From: Dehalococcoidia bacterium
GTDB taxonomy: Bacteria > Chloroflexota > Dehalococcoidia > Dehalococcoidales > RBG-16-60-22
Direction: 5' to 3'
NCBI GenBank assembly: GCA_004375725.1
Contig: SOKS01000017.1
Location: 1-9,275, forward strand
Length of the DNA stretch: 9,275 nt
Part shown: positions 1 through 6,252 of the stretch, in pieces
Layout of the letters: the number at the start of each line of letters is the position of its first letter
How positions within the stretch are numbered: position 1 is the stretch's first letter
Notes under the pieces: model-generated
What the model was told of the DNA's origin: nothing
Database searches by the model: none
Seen by the model: only the letters and a program-made list of their open reading frames with translations
Translations under genes and position numbers: made by a program

Positions 1-1
1 A

Positions 2-73
2 GTCACGTGGCTAAATTGGGTCACGTGGCTAAATTGGGTCACGTGGCTAAACTAGGTCACGTGGCCATTTTAG
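2..73. repeat. Four tandem 18-bp repeats with a CACGTG core
   Basis: Four head-to-tail copies of an 18-bp unit begin at 2, 20, 38 and 56, with consensus GTCACGTGGCTAAATTGG. The first two are identical, the third differs at three positions near its end, and the fourth keeps only the first ten bases (GTCACGTGGC) plus a diverged tail. The copies touch, with no spacers. Each holds the palindrome CACGTG, so they could be protein-binding iterons or the repeated transposase-binding sites at the end of a mobile element; the choice is inference. Because 18 is a multiple of three, frame 1 is also open from the window edge to a TAA at 94-96 and would give a repeated hexapeptide GHVAKL, so a repeat-bearing C-terminus of an upstream gene cannot be excluded. 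The array may continue beyond base 1. Confidence 0.9.
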
Positions 74-102
74 CAGGTTTAATAATAGTTATATAACCTA
101 TA

Positions 103-131
103 TTGACATACGACATCCATAGTAATATCAT
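103..131 (+). promoter_or_regulatory. Sigma-70 type promoter for the 149-559 gene
   Basis: A perfect -35 box TTGACA (103-108) is followed after 17 bp by TATCAT (126-131), a good -10 box. Transcription would start near 138, almost at the GGAGGT ribosome site (138-143), giving a very short leader. The boxes and spacing are seen directly; use in vivo is inferred. Confidence 0.5.
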
Positions 132-148
132 TGACATGGAGGTAAAAC

Positions 149-559
149 ATGCAGGAAATAACATTCAGTATTCCGGTATCGGGGATAATTCAAATCGGCG
201 AGGGATCTATCACCGTCATCGTAAACAGGGCAGAGACCTCTATCAGTTTTGAGCCAGAAAAAGAGGAGGTTGGTCGACTATCTCTGGGAAAGGGCAGGAC
301 GCTTTATGATGTAATCCTGGAGACAGCCATTGAGGTAGTTAAAGGGTCGATAATGGAGCCGTTCTCGGCCGCCGAGCTCTACCACAATGCACTTGAGAGG
401 CACCCAAACCTGAAGCGCGGCACCTGGAATTCTCATGTGATAGCCAGTGCCCCGAATCATCCCTCTTACAAACATCACAGTTCAAACCGGGACTATTTCA
501 GGTACGCGGGGGATGGCCAGTACCGACTCGATCCCAAGTATATGCCCACTAACAAATAG
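149..559 (+). CDS. Hypothetical protein, 136 aa, beside the recombinase
   Basis: I do not recognise this protein with confidence. It starts at ATG 149 behind a strong ribosome site (GGAGGT, 138-143, 5 bases before the ATG) and a convincing promoter. The N-terminal 40 residues look like alternating beta strands (IPVSGIIQIGEGSITVIVNR). The C-terminal half, from about residue 50, looks like a compact helical winged-helix-like module: helix TLYDVILETAIEVV, then the segment FSAAELYHNALERHPNLKRG, then an aromatic and basic tail with NRDYFRYAGDGQYRL. Such small modules occur near restriction or mobile-element genes, so a DNA-binding role is possible, but that is inference. It lies 102 bp upstream of the serine recombinase on the same strand, and no good promoter is visible between them, so the two may be co-transcribed. 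It could be a regulator, a recombination directionality factor or unrelated cargo. Confidence 0.75.
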   Translation: MQEITFSIPVSGIIQIGEGSITVIVNRAETSISFEPEKEEVGRLSLGKGRTLYDVILETAIEVVKGSIMEPFSAAELYHNALERHPNLKRGTWNSHVIASAPNHPSYKHHSSNRDYFRYAGDGQYRLDPKYMPTNK

Positions 560-661
560 GACCGCATTGGGTACTAAGCAGGTATACATTTAGTTAGTGG
601 TGCATGGTAAGAAAGCTCGGATGCTTAAACCGTTTGATAGAGAGCAGGGGAGGTAAAGGAT

Positions 662-2395
662 ATGAGTACTCAAAACAGGGTTGCCCTGTATGCCAGGGTA
701 AGCACGCAGGAACAGGCCACTGAGGGTGTCTCGATCGAGGCCCAGCTAGCGGCTCTAAAAGCTTATGCCAAGAGCCAGGACTGGGAAGTTGCCGACGAAT
801 ACATCGATGGGGGCTTTAGTGGTGGTACCGACGAGAGACCGGCCCTGAAACGGCTCCTCGCCGATGCGAAGCAGCGGCAGTTTAATATCATCGCGGTGTG
901 CAAGCTGGATAGATTTTTCCGCAATCTCAGGCTACTACTAAACCACCTCTACGGTCTGGAGCAACTGGGAATAAAGTTTATGTCCACTCAAGAGGGGCTT
1001 GACACCTCTACACCTTATGGTAAATTTGCCGTGCAGATGATGGGAGTTATCGCCGAGTTCGAGCGGGGAAGGATTGGGGAGAGGGTGAGGGATAGCCGCC
1101 GTTACCTTGTTACCAATGGGAACTGGCCGGGAGGGCGGACTCTATATGGCTACCGGTGGTTAGCAGAAGAGCGGAAATGGGAGGTGGTGGATGAAGAAGC
1201 GGAGATTGTACGATGGATTTACCACCTGTATATTGACCGGAAGAAAGGGATGGATGCTATTGTAAGAATACTGAACGATGATGGTTCGCACACCCGGAGC
1301 GGTACCCAATGGACGATGAGTACGGTACGTAACGTGCTTATCCATCCCGCCTATAAGGGAGAGCATCCAATTGGCGTACCGATACCGACTATTATCGATG
1401 AAAAAAGGTGGCAGGCTGCAAAGCAAAAACGGGAGAAAGCCCGGAGTGTCATCGCCGAACCAAAGGGGTGGTTGCTCCAGGGGATAGTCCACTGCGGTTT
1501 GTGCGGACATGTCCTGAAATGTACGCGGAAGAAACCCAAGGAGCCTCGGTACTATGCTTGCCATGGTCGCATTCATCACTGGAAACTCGACGACAGCAGC
1601 ACGCGCTGTAAATTACCCTATGCCAGGGCAGACTGGCTGGAGTGGGGCGTGTGGAACAAGGTTAAAGAGGTGCTCAATAACTCTGATAAACTGGAGGAGT
1701 GCATTGACAGTGCCCTTGAGAACCTGGAGGAAAAGAAAGCCCACATCGGGGCAGAGATACTTGATGACAATGGCAAGCTTGAAACACTCAGGAGGAAGAT
1801 GGAGCGGTTGGGAATGGTGTTTGCCGACGGAGCCATAGACGAGAGCGCCTATCAATCGAAACTGAAACAATTGAAGAAGCGGGAGACAGTCCTCTTGAAA
1901 TGCCGCCAGAATATCGACCCCCTGGATATGGAAGAACTGGACGTGCTTCAAGGACGCATCGCCTTTATTAAGGAAGTCCTGAGTCGGGGTAAACTTGAAG
2001 TAACCGAGTTCGGCTTGTTCGGTGAGCTTTTCGACGAAAAGATCTATGTCCCCGCCGGGTTTAATACTTGGCGTGAAAGTGACGGAGAGCTGGCAATCGG
2101 CGAAGTGACGGAGATGGACTACTTCCGTATCGAAGGTACTGATAAGTACATGAGAGGGATAGACGTGCCGCCCGGTTTTCGGGAATGCGGTGACCATGAT
2201 AAGCAGGCCGAGATGATCAAGAAGAATATGCGGGCGATATTACAGTTATTCGGTATCAGTGTGCTCGTATATCCTGACCGCGTTGAGATTAAGGGGGCCA
2301 TTCCATCTCAGGTCATGTATCAGGGGGAGAAGCCAGAATCGGACACTGGTCTGGTTATCAGTTCCCCCTCTCCTTCAAAGGAGAGGGGGATTTAA
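662..2395 (+). CDS. Large serine recombinase (site-specific integrase/resolvase family)
   Basis: A 577-aa large serine recombinase, cytoplasmic, expected to cut and rejoin DNA at att-type sites through a covalent 5'-phosphoserine intermediate. The resolvase catalytic domain covers about residues 7-150. The nucleophile is Ser14 in YARVSTQEQ with Arg12 beside it, and KLDRFFRN (81-88) supplies the conserved Asp83, Arg84 and Arg87. A long helix with EFERGRIGERVRDSRR ends the domain. The Recombinase domain spans about 155-265 (GGRTLYGYRW, then LNDDG and WTMSTVRNVLIHPAYKG). A zinc ribbon follows, with Cys278, Cys281, Cys300 and Cys316, then a coiled-coil-rich stretch at about 340-440. Length fits the family and nothing essential is missing, so it looks functional. 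ATG 662 is preceded by GGGGAGG at 647-653. The last residues (SPSPSKERGI) are read from a hairpin repeat, so the C-terminus may have been altered. It converges on the HEPN gene. Confidence 0.95.
   Translation: MSTQNRVALYARVSTQEQATEGVSIEAQLAALKAYAKSQDWEVADEYIDGGFSGGTDERPALKRLLADAKQRQFNIIAVCKLDRFFRNLRLLLNHLYGLEQLGIKFMSTQEGLDTSTPYGKFAVQMMGVIAEFERGRIGERVRDSRRYLVTNGNWPGGRTLYGYRWLAEERKWEVVDEEAEIVRWIYHLYIDRKKGMDAIVRILNDDGSHTRSGTQWTMSTVRNVLIHPAYKGEHPIGVPIPTIIDEKRWQAAKQKREKARSVIAEPKGWLLQGIVHCGLCGHVLKCTRKKPKEPRYYACHGRIHHWKLDDSSTRCKLPYARADWLEWGVWNKVKEVLNNSDKLEECIDSALENLEEKKAHIGAEILDDNGKLETLRRKMERLGMVFADGAIDESAYQSKLKQLKKRETVLLKCRQNIDPLDMEELDVLQGRIAFIKEVLSRGKLEVTEFGLFGELFDEKIYVPAGFNTWRESDGELAIGEVTEMDYFRIEGTDKYMRGIDVPPGFRECGDHDKQAEMIKKNMRAILQLFGISVLVYPDRVEIKGAIPSQVMYQGEKPESDTGLVISSPSPSKERGI
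2363..2390. repeat. Perfect GC-rich hairpin overlapping the recombinase 3' end; possible bidirectional terminator
   Basis: TCCCCCTCTCCTT (2363-2375) is the exact reverse complement of bases 2378-2390, with two bases between the arms, so about 12 pairs form around a small loop. TTTAATTT follows on the plus strand and the mirror image on the minus strand, so it may end transcription of both converging genes. It resembles the dispersed hairpin repeats often seen between genes. It sits inside the last codons of the recombinase gene, whose TAA is at 2393-2395. Confidence 0.7.
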
Positions 2396-2400
2396 TTTAG

Positions 2401-2419
2401 AAAAAGGCTTCGCCTCTCT
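2401..2419 (-). terminator. Short rho-independent terminator for the HEPN gene / ruv operon
   Basis: Read on the minus strand, AGGC-GAA-GCCT (2415 down to 2405) forms a compact stem, extended outward by pairs including G-U, and its 3' arm runs straight into five T residues (2405-2401). It lies about 55 bases after the HEPN stop codon. The stem is short, so it may act together with the larger hairpin just beyond it. Confidence 0.45.
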
Positions 2420-2471
2420 TGGACTTTCCTTACTAAAGGGTGATAAGGCGAGTTAAAAACTAGATAAAAAC

Positions 2472-3401
2472 TTACTCTCTGAAAGCTAATACTCTCCCGT
2501 TATTGAGGATATTCTCATCAAGTTTAGCAAGTCTTTTTTCTTTCGCTTTCTTAAGGTCGTCTGGCGAATATAAAGGTAATAACGCTAGAAATTTTCGAAT
2601 AGATTGGCGTAGGTATTCTTCAGTTTTAGGAATAATCTTTTCAATTTCAAGCAAATCCATTTTTTTAGTGCCATGCACAACTTTGCCTCTGAGGTCATAT
2701 GCCTGCTTCATATCGCTGAATATCTGTTTTCTTTTTTTCCCTAAGAAGAATGCAGTTCTCAAAGCTAACTTATATCCCAGTTCTTTATCGTCTCCTATGT
2801 ACAGAGACTCAAAAGCTATCATCTGGTCAATCAGTCTATCCTCAGGCTCACCAGAATAAGAAAAATTAAATCTTCTCAAAGCTTCATCTACGGCACCAAG
2901 TTTACCAGTTTTGCGACAAGTACGGATTTCCCCCATCAGTTTATTAAACATAGGTACATCTGAAAGGTAAAATTCATATTCAGGTAGCCCAAACGAGGTA
3001 GGGTCAATCTCAGCTTTGGATATATAAGTGGCAATATCTCCGAATACTGATGGCTTAGAAGGTAGCAATGGGCCAGGTGTCACCCCACCTGTGTGGTAAA
3101 GCCTAAAAGTGCTTATCAAGTCAACTAATAGCTCACTTTTATCAGCAATCTCTCTTAAAAAACTAGCTTTTCCATTACGGGGCATTACAATCATGTAATC
3201 CGCAACACTTGCTTCGTCCCAATCGGGATAACGTAGATGAAGATAATTTCTGAGTTCAGGTGTTACTAGCTGTAACTGTATATCTTCAAATAAGTCTATT
3301 TTTTCGGGAGGGTAACCTAAATCTTCGCTAGAATAGCAATTGAAAGAATACAATGGACATAGCCAATAACTCTCATTAGGAATCGCGTTCTCGGTGGTCA
3401 T
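2472..3401 (-). CDS. HEPN-domain protein (Apea-like), predicted RNase, accessory gene
   Basis: A 309-aa soluble protein (310 if the preceding GTG at 3404 is used). The C-terminal third carries the pattern of the Apea-like HEPN family: RLIDQMIAFESLYIG, then ELGYKLALRTAFFLG, then KQIFSDMKQAYDLRGKVVHG. The last holds the R-x4-H motif (Arg239, His244 counted from the GTG) that forms the RNase active site in HEPN toxins and defence proteins, so it appears catalytically intact. The N-terminal 150 residues match nothing I know and may sense a signal or partner. ATG 3401 is chosen because the GGGGGG tract lies 5 bases upstream, whereas it is too close to the GTG. That ATG shares one base with the ruvA TGA, implying translational coupling. 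The gene is visibly more AT-rich than ruvA, a sign of transfer. RNA cleavage and a role in phage defence are inferences from the family. Confidence 0.85.
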   Translation of the reverse strand: MTTENAIPNESYWLCPLYSFNCYSSEDLGYPPEKIDLFEDIQLQLVTPELRNYLHLRYPDWDEASVADYMIVMPRNGKASFLREIADKSELLVDLISTFRLYHTGGVTPGPLLPSKPSVFGDIATYISKAEIDPTSFGLPEYEFYLSDVPMFNKLMGEIRTCRKTGKLGAVDEALRRFNFSYSGEPEDRLIDQMIAFESLYIGDDKELGYKLALRTAFFLGKKRKQIFSDMKQAYDLRGKVVHGTKKMDLLEIEKIIPKTEEYLRQSIRKFLALLPLYSPDDLKKAKEKRLAKLDENILNNGRVLAFRE

Positions 3402-3985
3402 CACTTCCCCCCAAAATACCCCAGTGCCAGCCTGATTTTCTCCTCCAGAGATAAATCTGAGGCGGGGGGCAGGGTGGCCACGGCCTTGGCGGCCTCGGAG
3501 GCGGAGTAGCCCAGGGCGGTGAGGGTGGCCAGGACATCGATATTCTCCTGGGCAAGCTGGGTGGCGGGAGTGGTTATCCAGCCGGCGCCAATCTTCTCTT
3601 TAAGCTCAAGGATAATGCGGCTGGCCACCTTCTTCCCGATTCCCGGGATTACCGTCAGCAAATCAACGCTGCCGGTGGCGATGGCGGTCACCAGCTGCTC
3701 CGCGCTCATTCCCGAGAGCATGGCCAGCGCCAACTTGGGGCCGAGGCCGGTAACGCCAATCAGTGTCTGGAAAAGTGTCAGCTCCTCGGGTGAGGCAAAG
3801 CCGTACAGGGCGGCGTTGTCCTCGCGGAGGTGAAAGTGGGTATATAACCGCACCTCCTTGCCGACGGCGCCGACGGCGCTCAGGGTGGAGGTGGGCATAA
3901 AGACCTGAAAGCCAACGCCGTTCACGTTGACCACGATCCAGTCGCCGCCCAGCGCTTCTACTTTCCCGTGTAAACTTGATATCAT
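3401..3985 (-). CDS. ruvA: Holliday junction branch migration complex subunit RuvA
   Basis: RuvA, 194 aa, binds four-way Holliday junctions as a tetramer and loads the RuvB helicase for branch migration during recombinational repair. The N-terminal OB-fold domain (about 1-62) starts MISSLHGKVEALGGDWIVV and includes VGFQVFMP. The tandem helix-hairpin-helix domain (about 65-140) is clear from LIGVTGLGPKLALAML and LLTVIPGIGKKVASRIILEL. After a short linker, domain III (about 147-194, IDVLATLTALGYSASEAAKA) is the RuvB-contacting part. Length is normal for the family. ATG 3985 overlaps the ruvC stop by 4 bp (ATGA), typical of coupled translation. Downstream, instead of ruvB, a HEPN gene begins on the RuvA stop codon, so RuvB must be encoded elsewhere if the complex works. 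Confidence 0.97.
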   Translation of the reverse strand: MISSLHGKVEALGGDWIVVNVNGVGFQVFMPTSTLSAVGAVGKEVRLYTHFHLREDNAALYGFASPEELTLFQTLIGVTGLGPKLALAMLSGMSAEQLVTAIATGSVDLLTVIPGIGKKVASRIILELKEKIGAGWITTPATQLAQENIDVLATLTALGYSASEAAKAVATLPPASDLSLEEKIRLALGYFGGK

Positions 3986-4488
3986 TGTTTCTCTCCCTGC
4001 CTGGCGAGCAGCTCGCTCAAATGTATCTCACGCAGGTGGCAGATGGCCACGGCGAGGGCATCGGCGGCGTCATTGGGCTGGGGAATTTCTTTTAAACCAA
4101 GTTGCAGACGGACCATCTCCTGGACCTGTTCCTTGCTGCTGGCGCCGTAGTTGGTGACGCTCTGCTTGACCTGGGTGGGAGTGTACTCGTGGGTGGGGAT
4201 GCTCTGGGTGGCAGCGGCGAGGAGGGCAATCGCCTGGGCCTTGCCAATGGCCAGCGCCGAGCGGGCATTGCTGGCGACAAACGGCTGCTCCACGGCGACC
4301 ATATCCGGCTGGTAATTCTCGATGATGCACAAAAGCTCTCGGTAGAGATAACACAAGCGCTCCCCCATCGTTGAGCGCCCCGAAGTAACCAGTGCGCCGC
4401 AGTCAATCAGGACCAGATTATCGTTATGGCTCTCCACCACCCCGTAGCCCATGGTGACCGTGCCCGGGTCAATACCTAAAACTCTCAT
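3982..4488 (-). CDS. ruvC: Crossover junction endodeoxyribonuclease RuvC
   Basis: RuvC, 168 aa, is the dimeric, metal-dependent resolvase that cuts Holliday junctions symmetrically. All four acidic catalytic residues are visible: Asp7 in VLGIDPGT, Glu67 in VAVEQPF, and Asp140 and Asp143 in PNDAADALAVAICH. Spacing matches the well-studied E. coli enzyme (7, 66, 138, 141). SNARSALAIGKAQ and YTPTQVKQSVTNYGASSKEQ are further family signatures. Length is usual. ATG 4488 lies 12 bp after the yebC stop, and the stop overlaps the ruvA start, so it is the middle cistron of yebC-ruvC-ruvA. Confidence 0.97.
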   Translation of the reverse strand: MRVLGIDPGTVTMGYGVVESHNDNLVLIDCGALVTSGRSTMGERLCYLYRELLCIIENYQPDMVAVEQPFVASNARSALAIGKAQAIALLAAATQSIPTHEYTPTQVKQSVTNYGASSKEQVQEMVRLQLGLKEIPQPNDAADALAVAICHLREIHLSELLARQGEKQ

Positions 4489-4500
4489 CGTGGATAACCG

Positions 4501-5262
4501 TCAACCGGAAGCCTGTAACTGGTACTGCTCCAGAACCGCATCGGGGAAGTCGGCATTGCTGGAGACATGCTGCACCTCGTCCAGTTCCTCCAGCTTATCC
4601 AGCAGCTTCAGGGTCTGCATGGCGGCTTTATCGTCAAGCTGGACCATCGTCTTGGGCACCTTGAGCAGTTCCGCCGAGGCGATGGGTATTTTCTTCGCTT
4701 CCAGCGCTGACCTGACTGTCTCAAGGTCTTCTGGCATGGTGTAGATTTCAACGTAGTCGCTCTCTATCTTCACATCATCAGCGCCGGCATCAATGGCGTT
4801 CAGGGCCAGGTCATCGGCGTCAAGGCGGTCAATCTTGACTGTAATCAGTCCTCTGGCATCAAAAATCCAGGATACGCACCCGTTCTCCCCGAGGCTGCTG
4901 CCATGCTTGGTAAAGGCGCCCCGAACATCCTGTATCGTCCGGTTGCGGTTATCGGTGAGGGCTTCCACAAGTATGGCGGTGCCGCTCGGCCCATACCCTT
5001 CCAGAATCACTTCGGTCAGGGTCATGCCTTCCAGCTCGCCGCTGCCCTTCTTGATGGACCGCTCGATGTTATCCATGGGCATGTTGCTGTCTCGGGCTCT
5101 CTGGACGGCAAGTCGCAGGCGAAAGTTGGTATCCGGGTTGCTGCCGCCTTCACGCACGGCGACGATTATCTCACGGGTCAATTTGGTGAACAGCTGACCA
5201 CGGCGGGCATCGGCAACGCCCTTCTGGTGCTTGATTGAGTGCCATTTTGAATGACCTGACAT
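4501..5262 (-). CDS. yebC: YebC/PmpR family protein (TACO1 family)
   Basis: A complete YebC-family protein, 253 aa. Members are described as DNA-binding regulators in some bacteria and as ribosome-associated helpers of translation through proline stretches in others; which applies here cannot be told from sequence. The family start MSGHSKWHSIKHQKG is unmistakable, followed by ADARRGQLFTKLTREI, NPDTNFRLRLAVQRARDSNMP and EGYGPSGTAILVE. Later come the acidic loop NAIDAGADDVKIE and the C-terminal VQLDDKAAMQTLKLLDKLEE. ATG 5262 has an AAGGAGGG ribosome site about 9 bases upstream. It is the first gene after a strong promoter and is joined closely to ruvC, an arrangement common in bacteria. Confidence 0.97.
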   Translation of the reverse strand: MSGHSKWHSIKHQKGVADARRGQLFTKLTREIIVAVREGGSNPDTNFRLRLAVQRARDSNMPMDNIERSIKKGSGELEGMTLTEVILEGYGPSGTAILVEALTDNRNRTIQDVRGAFTKHGSSLGENGCVSWIFDARGLITVKIDRLDADDLALNAIDAGADDVKIESDYVEIYTMPEDLETVRSALEAKKIPIASAELLKVPKTMVQLDDKAAMQTLKLLDKLEELDEVQHVSSNADFPDAVLEQYQLQASG

Positions 5263-5307
5263 CGCTCTACACCCTCCTTGGCCACGAGTCCAGCCTTTAG
5301 TGTCTTA

Positions 5308-5336
5308 ATTCTATCACGTCACCTGCCAGCGGTCAA
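5308..5336 (-). promoter_or_regulatory. Sigma-70 type promoter of the yebC-ruvC-ruvA-HEPN operon
   Basis: On the minus strand TTGACC (5336-5331) and TAGAAT (5313-5308) are separated by exactly 17 bp and lie about 45 bases before the yebC ATG. Transcription would start near 5301. No clear operator or SOS-type palindrome overlaps it. With 12 bp or less between the following genes, this promoter should also serve the HEPN gene. Confidence 0.7.
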
Positions 5337-5388
5337 AGCACGGACATATATTGTCAATCACTTTTTAAGCTGCTTGCTTAAGCTCCGA

Positions 5389-6057
5389 CTATCTGGATGA
5401 AGTACCGGTCAGGGATTTAGCTATTTCTCCGTATTTCCGGGTGTGGGCGCGTTTCAATTCCTGGAACTGTGCCTGGAATGGGGCTAAGGTGATGCTTGCA
5501 GTGGACATCAGCAGGGCATCTTCGCGATTGTCCGTGTAGTAGCCGCGGCGCAAACCCGTCTGCACAAAGCCATGCTTGCTGTACAGGTTCTGAGCCGGCA
5601 GATTGGAGACCCGAACCTCGAGGGTAACCAGATTGGTCTTGAGTTCCGTGGCGAGGTCAATGGTTAATATGAGCAGCAGTTCGCCGATACCCTGCCGCTG
5701 GTAACTCTGGCGCACGGCGATGTTGGTGATATGGGCCTCATCGGCCATCACCCACATGCTGGCAAAGCCGATGATACGCTGCCCGCTCGATTGAGGCGGT
5801 TCGTGGCCGAAGAATCGATTCTGCCGCCACCATCGTTTTATCCTGGACATAAGGCCGGAGACGTCTTCCCGGGGGATTTCCATTTCCGGCTCTTCCGCCT
5901 TATGGCTGTCATCACAGACAACGATCAGACGCGCCAGCGGGTTCTGCAGTTCGCGGCGATAGTCAGGCGGTGGCCACTGGGTGGGGAACGCCTCCCGGTC
6001 AATCTCATTGACCTGGGATATATCCTCTTTGCACATGTAGCGTATGTAGTACGCCAA
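5389..6057 (-). CDS. rimI: RimI-like GNAT acetyltransferase (ribosomal protein S18 alanine N-acetyltransferase family)
   Basis: A GNAT-fold N-acetyltransferase of the RimI type, expected to transfer acetyl from acetyl-CoA to a protein N-terminus, classically ribosomal protein S18. The start YYIRYMCKEDISQVNEIDREAFPTQW is typical. AHITNIAVRQSYQRQGIG (about 109-125) holds the acetyl-CoA binding motif, and LEVRVSNLPAQNLYSKHGF carries Glu147 and Tyr159, spaced like the catalytic pair of E. coli RimI. I chose TTG 6057, giving 222 aa, because GGAG lies about 8 bases upstream and the family motif begins right after. The frame stays open to another TTG at 6132, which would add 25 unlike residues. It is longer than the usual 150-160 aa: about 45 extra residues (50-95, basic and Trp-rich in the middle) interrupt the domain, and a C-terminal extension follows residue 187. 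The exact substrate is uncertain. Confidence 0.85.
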   Translation of the reverse strand: MAYYIRYMCKEDISQVNEIDREAFPTQWPPPDYRRELQNPLARLIVVCDDSHKAEEPEMEIPREDVSGLMSRIKRWWRQNRFFGHEPPQSSGQRIIGFASMWVMADEAHITNIAVRQSYQRQGIGELLLILTIDLATELKTNLVTLEVRVSNLPAQNLYSKHGFVQTGLRRGYYTDNREDALLMSTASITLAPFQAQFQELKRAHTRKYGEIAKSLTGTSSR

Positions 6058-6172
6058 GGTTTCTTCTCCATAATATACACAGAGATAGCTTCGTATGATT
6101 TTAACATATTTCTGCACCTCGCCACAGCGCAATTCATAGCTGGCGGCGCTATCTTTTTAAATGTTCGTTCGT

Positions 6173-6178
6173 TATACT
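6173..6178 (+). promoter_or_regulatory. Candidate -10 box for the sigma-factor operon
   Basis: TATACT at 6173-6178 is a good -10 hexamer in the gap between rimI and the sigma factor gene, 74 bases before the GTG start. The -35 side about 17 bp upstream (around 6150-6155) is a poor match, so the promoter may need an activator or another sigma factor. Starting near 6185 it would place the palindrome at 6193-6206 in the early leader. Confidence 0.3.
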
Positions 6179-6192
6179 ATATGCACAGGGTA

Positions 6193-6206
6193 ACGCCATA
6201 TGGCGT
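6193..6206. promoter_or_regulatory. Perfect 14-bp palindrome, candidate operator
   Basis: ACGCCATATGGCGT is a perfect 14-bp palindrome in the intergenic region upstream of the ECF sigma factor gene, 46 bp before its start codon. Its position just after the candidate -10 box would suit a repressor site. It could also be chance or a short leader hairpin. Binding is inferred from symmetry and place only. Confidence 0.4.
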
Positions 6207-6252
6207 CATGAAGATACCCTTGAATGAGTGACTGGCTGTATGGAGTTGTCAG

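Noticed and set aside
2..73. CRISPR array
   Set aside because: The units are only 18 bp and directly adjacent, with no unique spacers and no cas genes.
546..600. Inverted repeat CCACTAAC (546-553) / GTTAGTGG (593-600) between the first gene and the recombinase
   Set aside because: Only 8 bp with a 39-bp gap, no T-run and no second copy elsewhere, so neither a terminator nor an att site can be supported.
1613..2197. Long open frame (194 aa) antisense to the recombinase
   Set aside because: It lies wholly opposite a clear recombinase coding sequence, has no ribosome site I could support and shows no recognisable domain.
3399..3404. GTG 3404 as the start of the HEPN gene
   Set aside because: The G-rich ribosome site would be only two bases away; ATG 3401 has better spacing, though GTG cannot be fully excluded.
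5731..6231. Open frame (166 aa) opposite rimI
   Set aside because: It is antisense to a well-supported GNAT gene and has no motif of its own.
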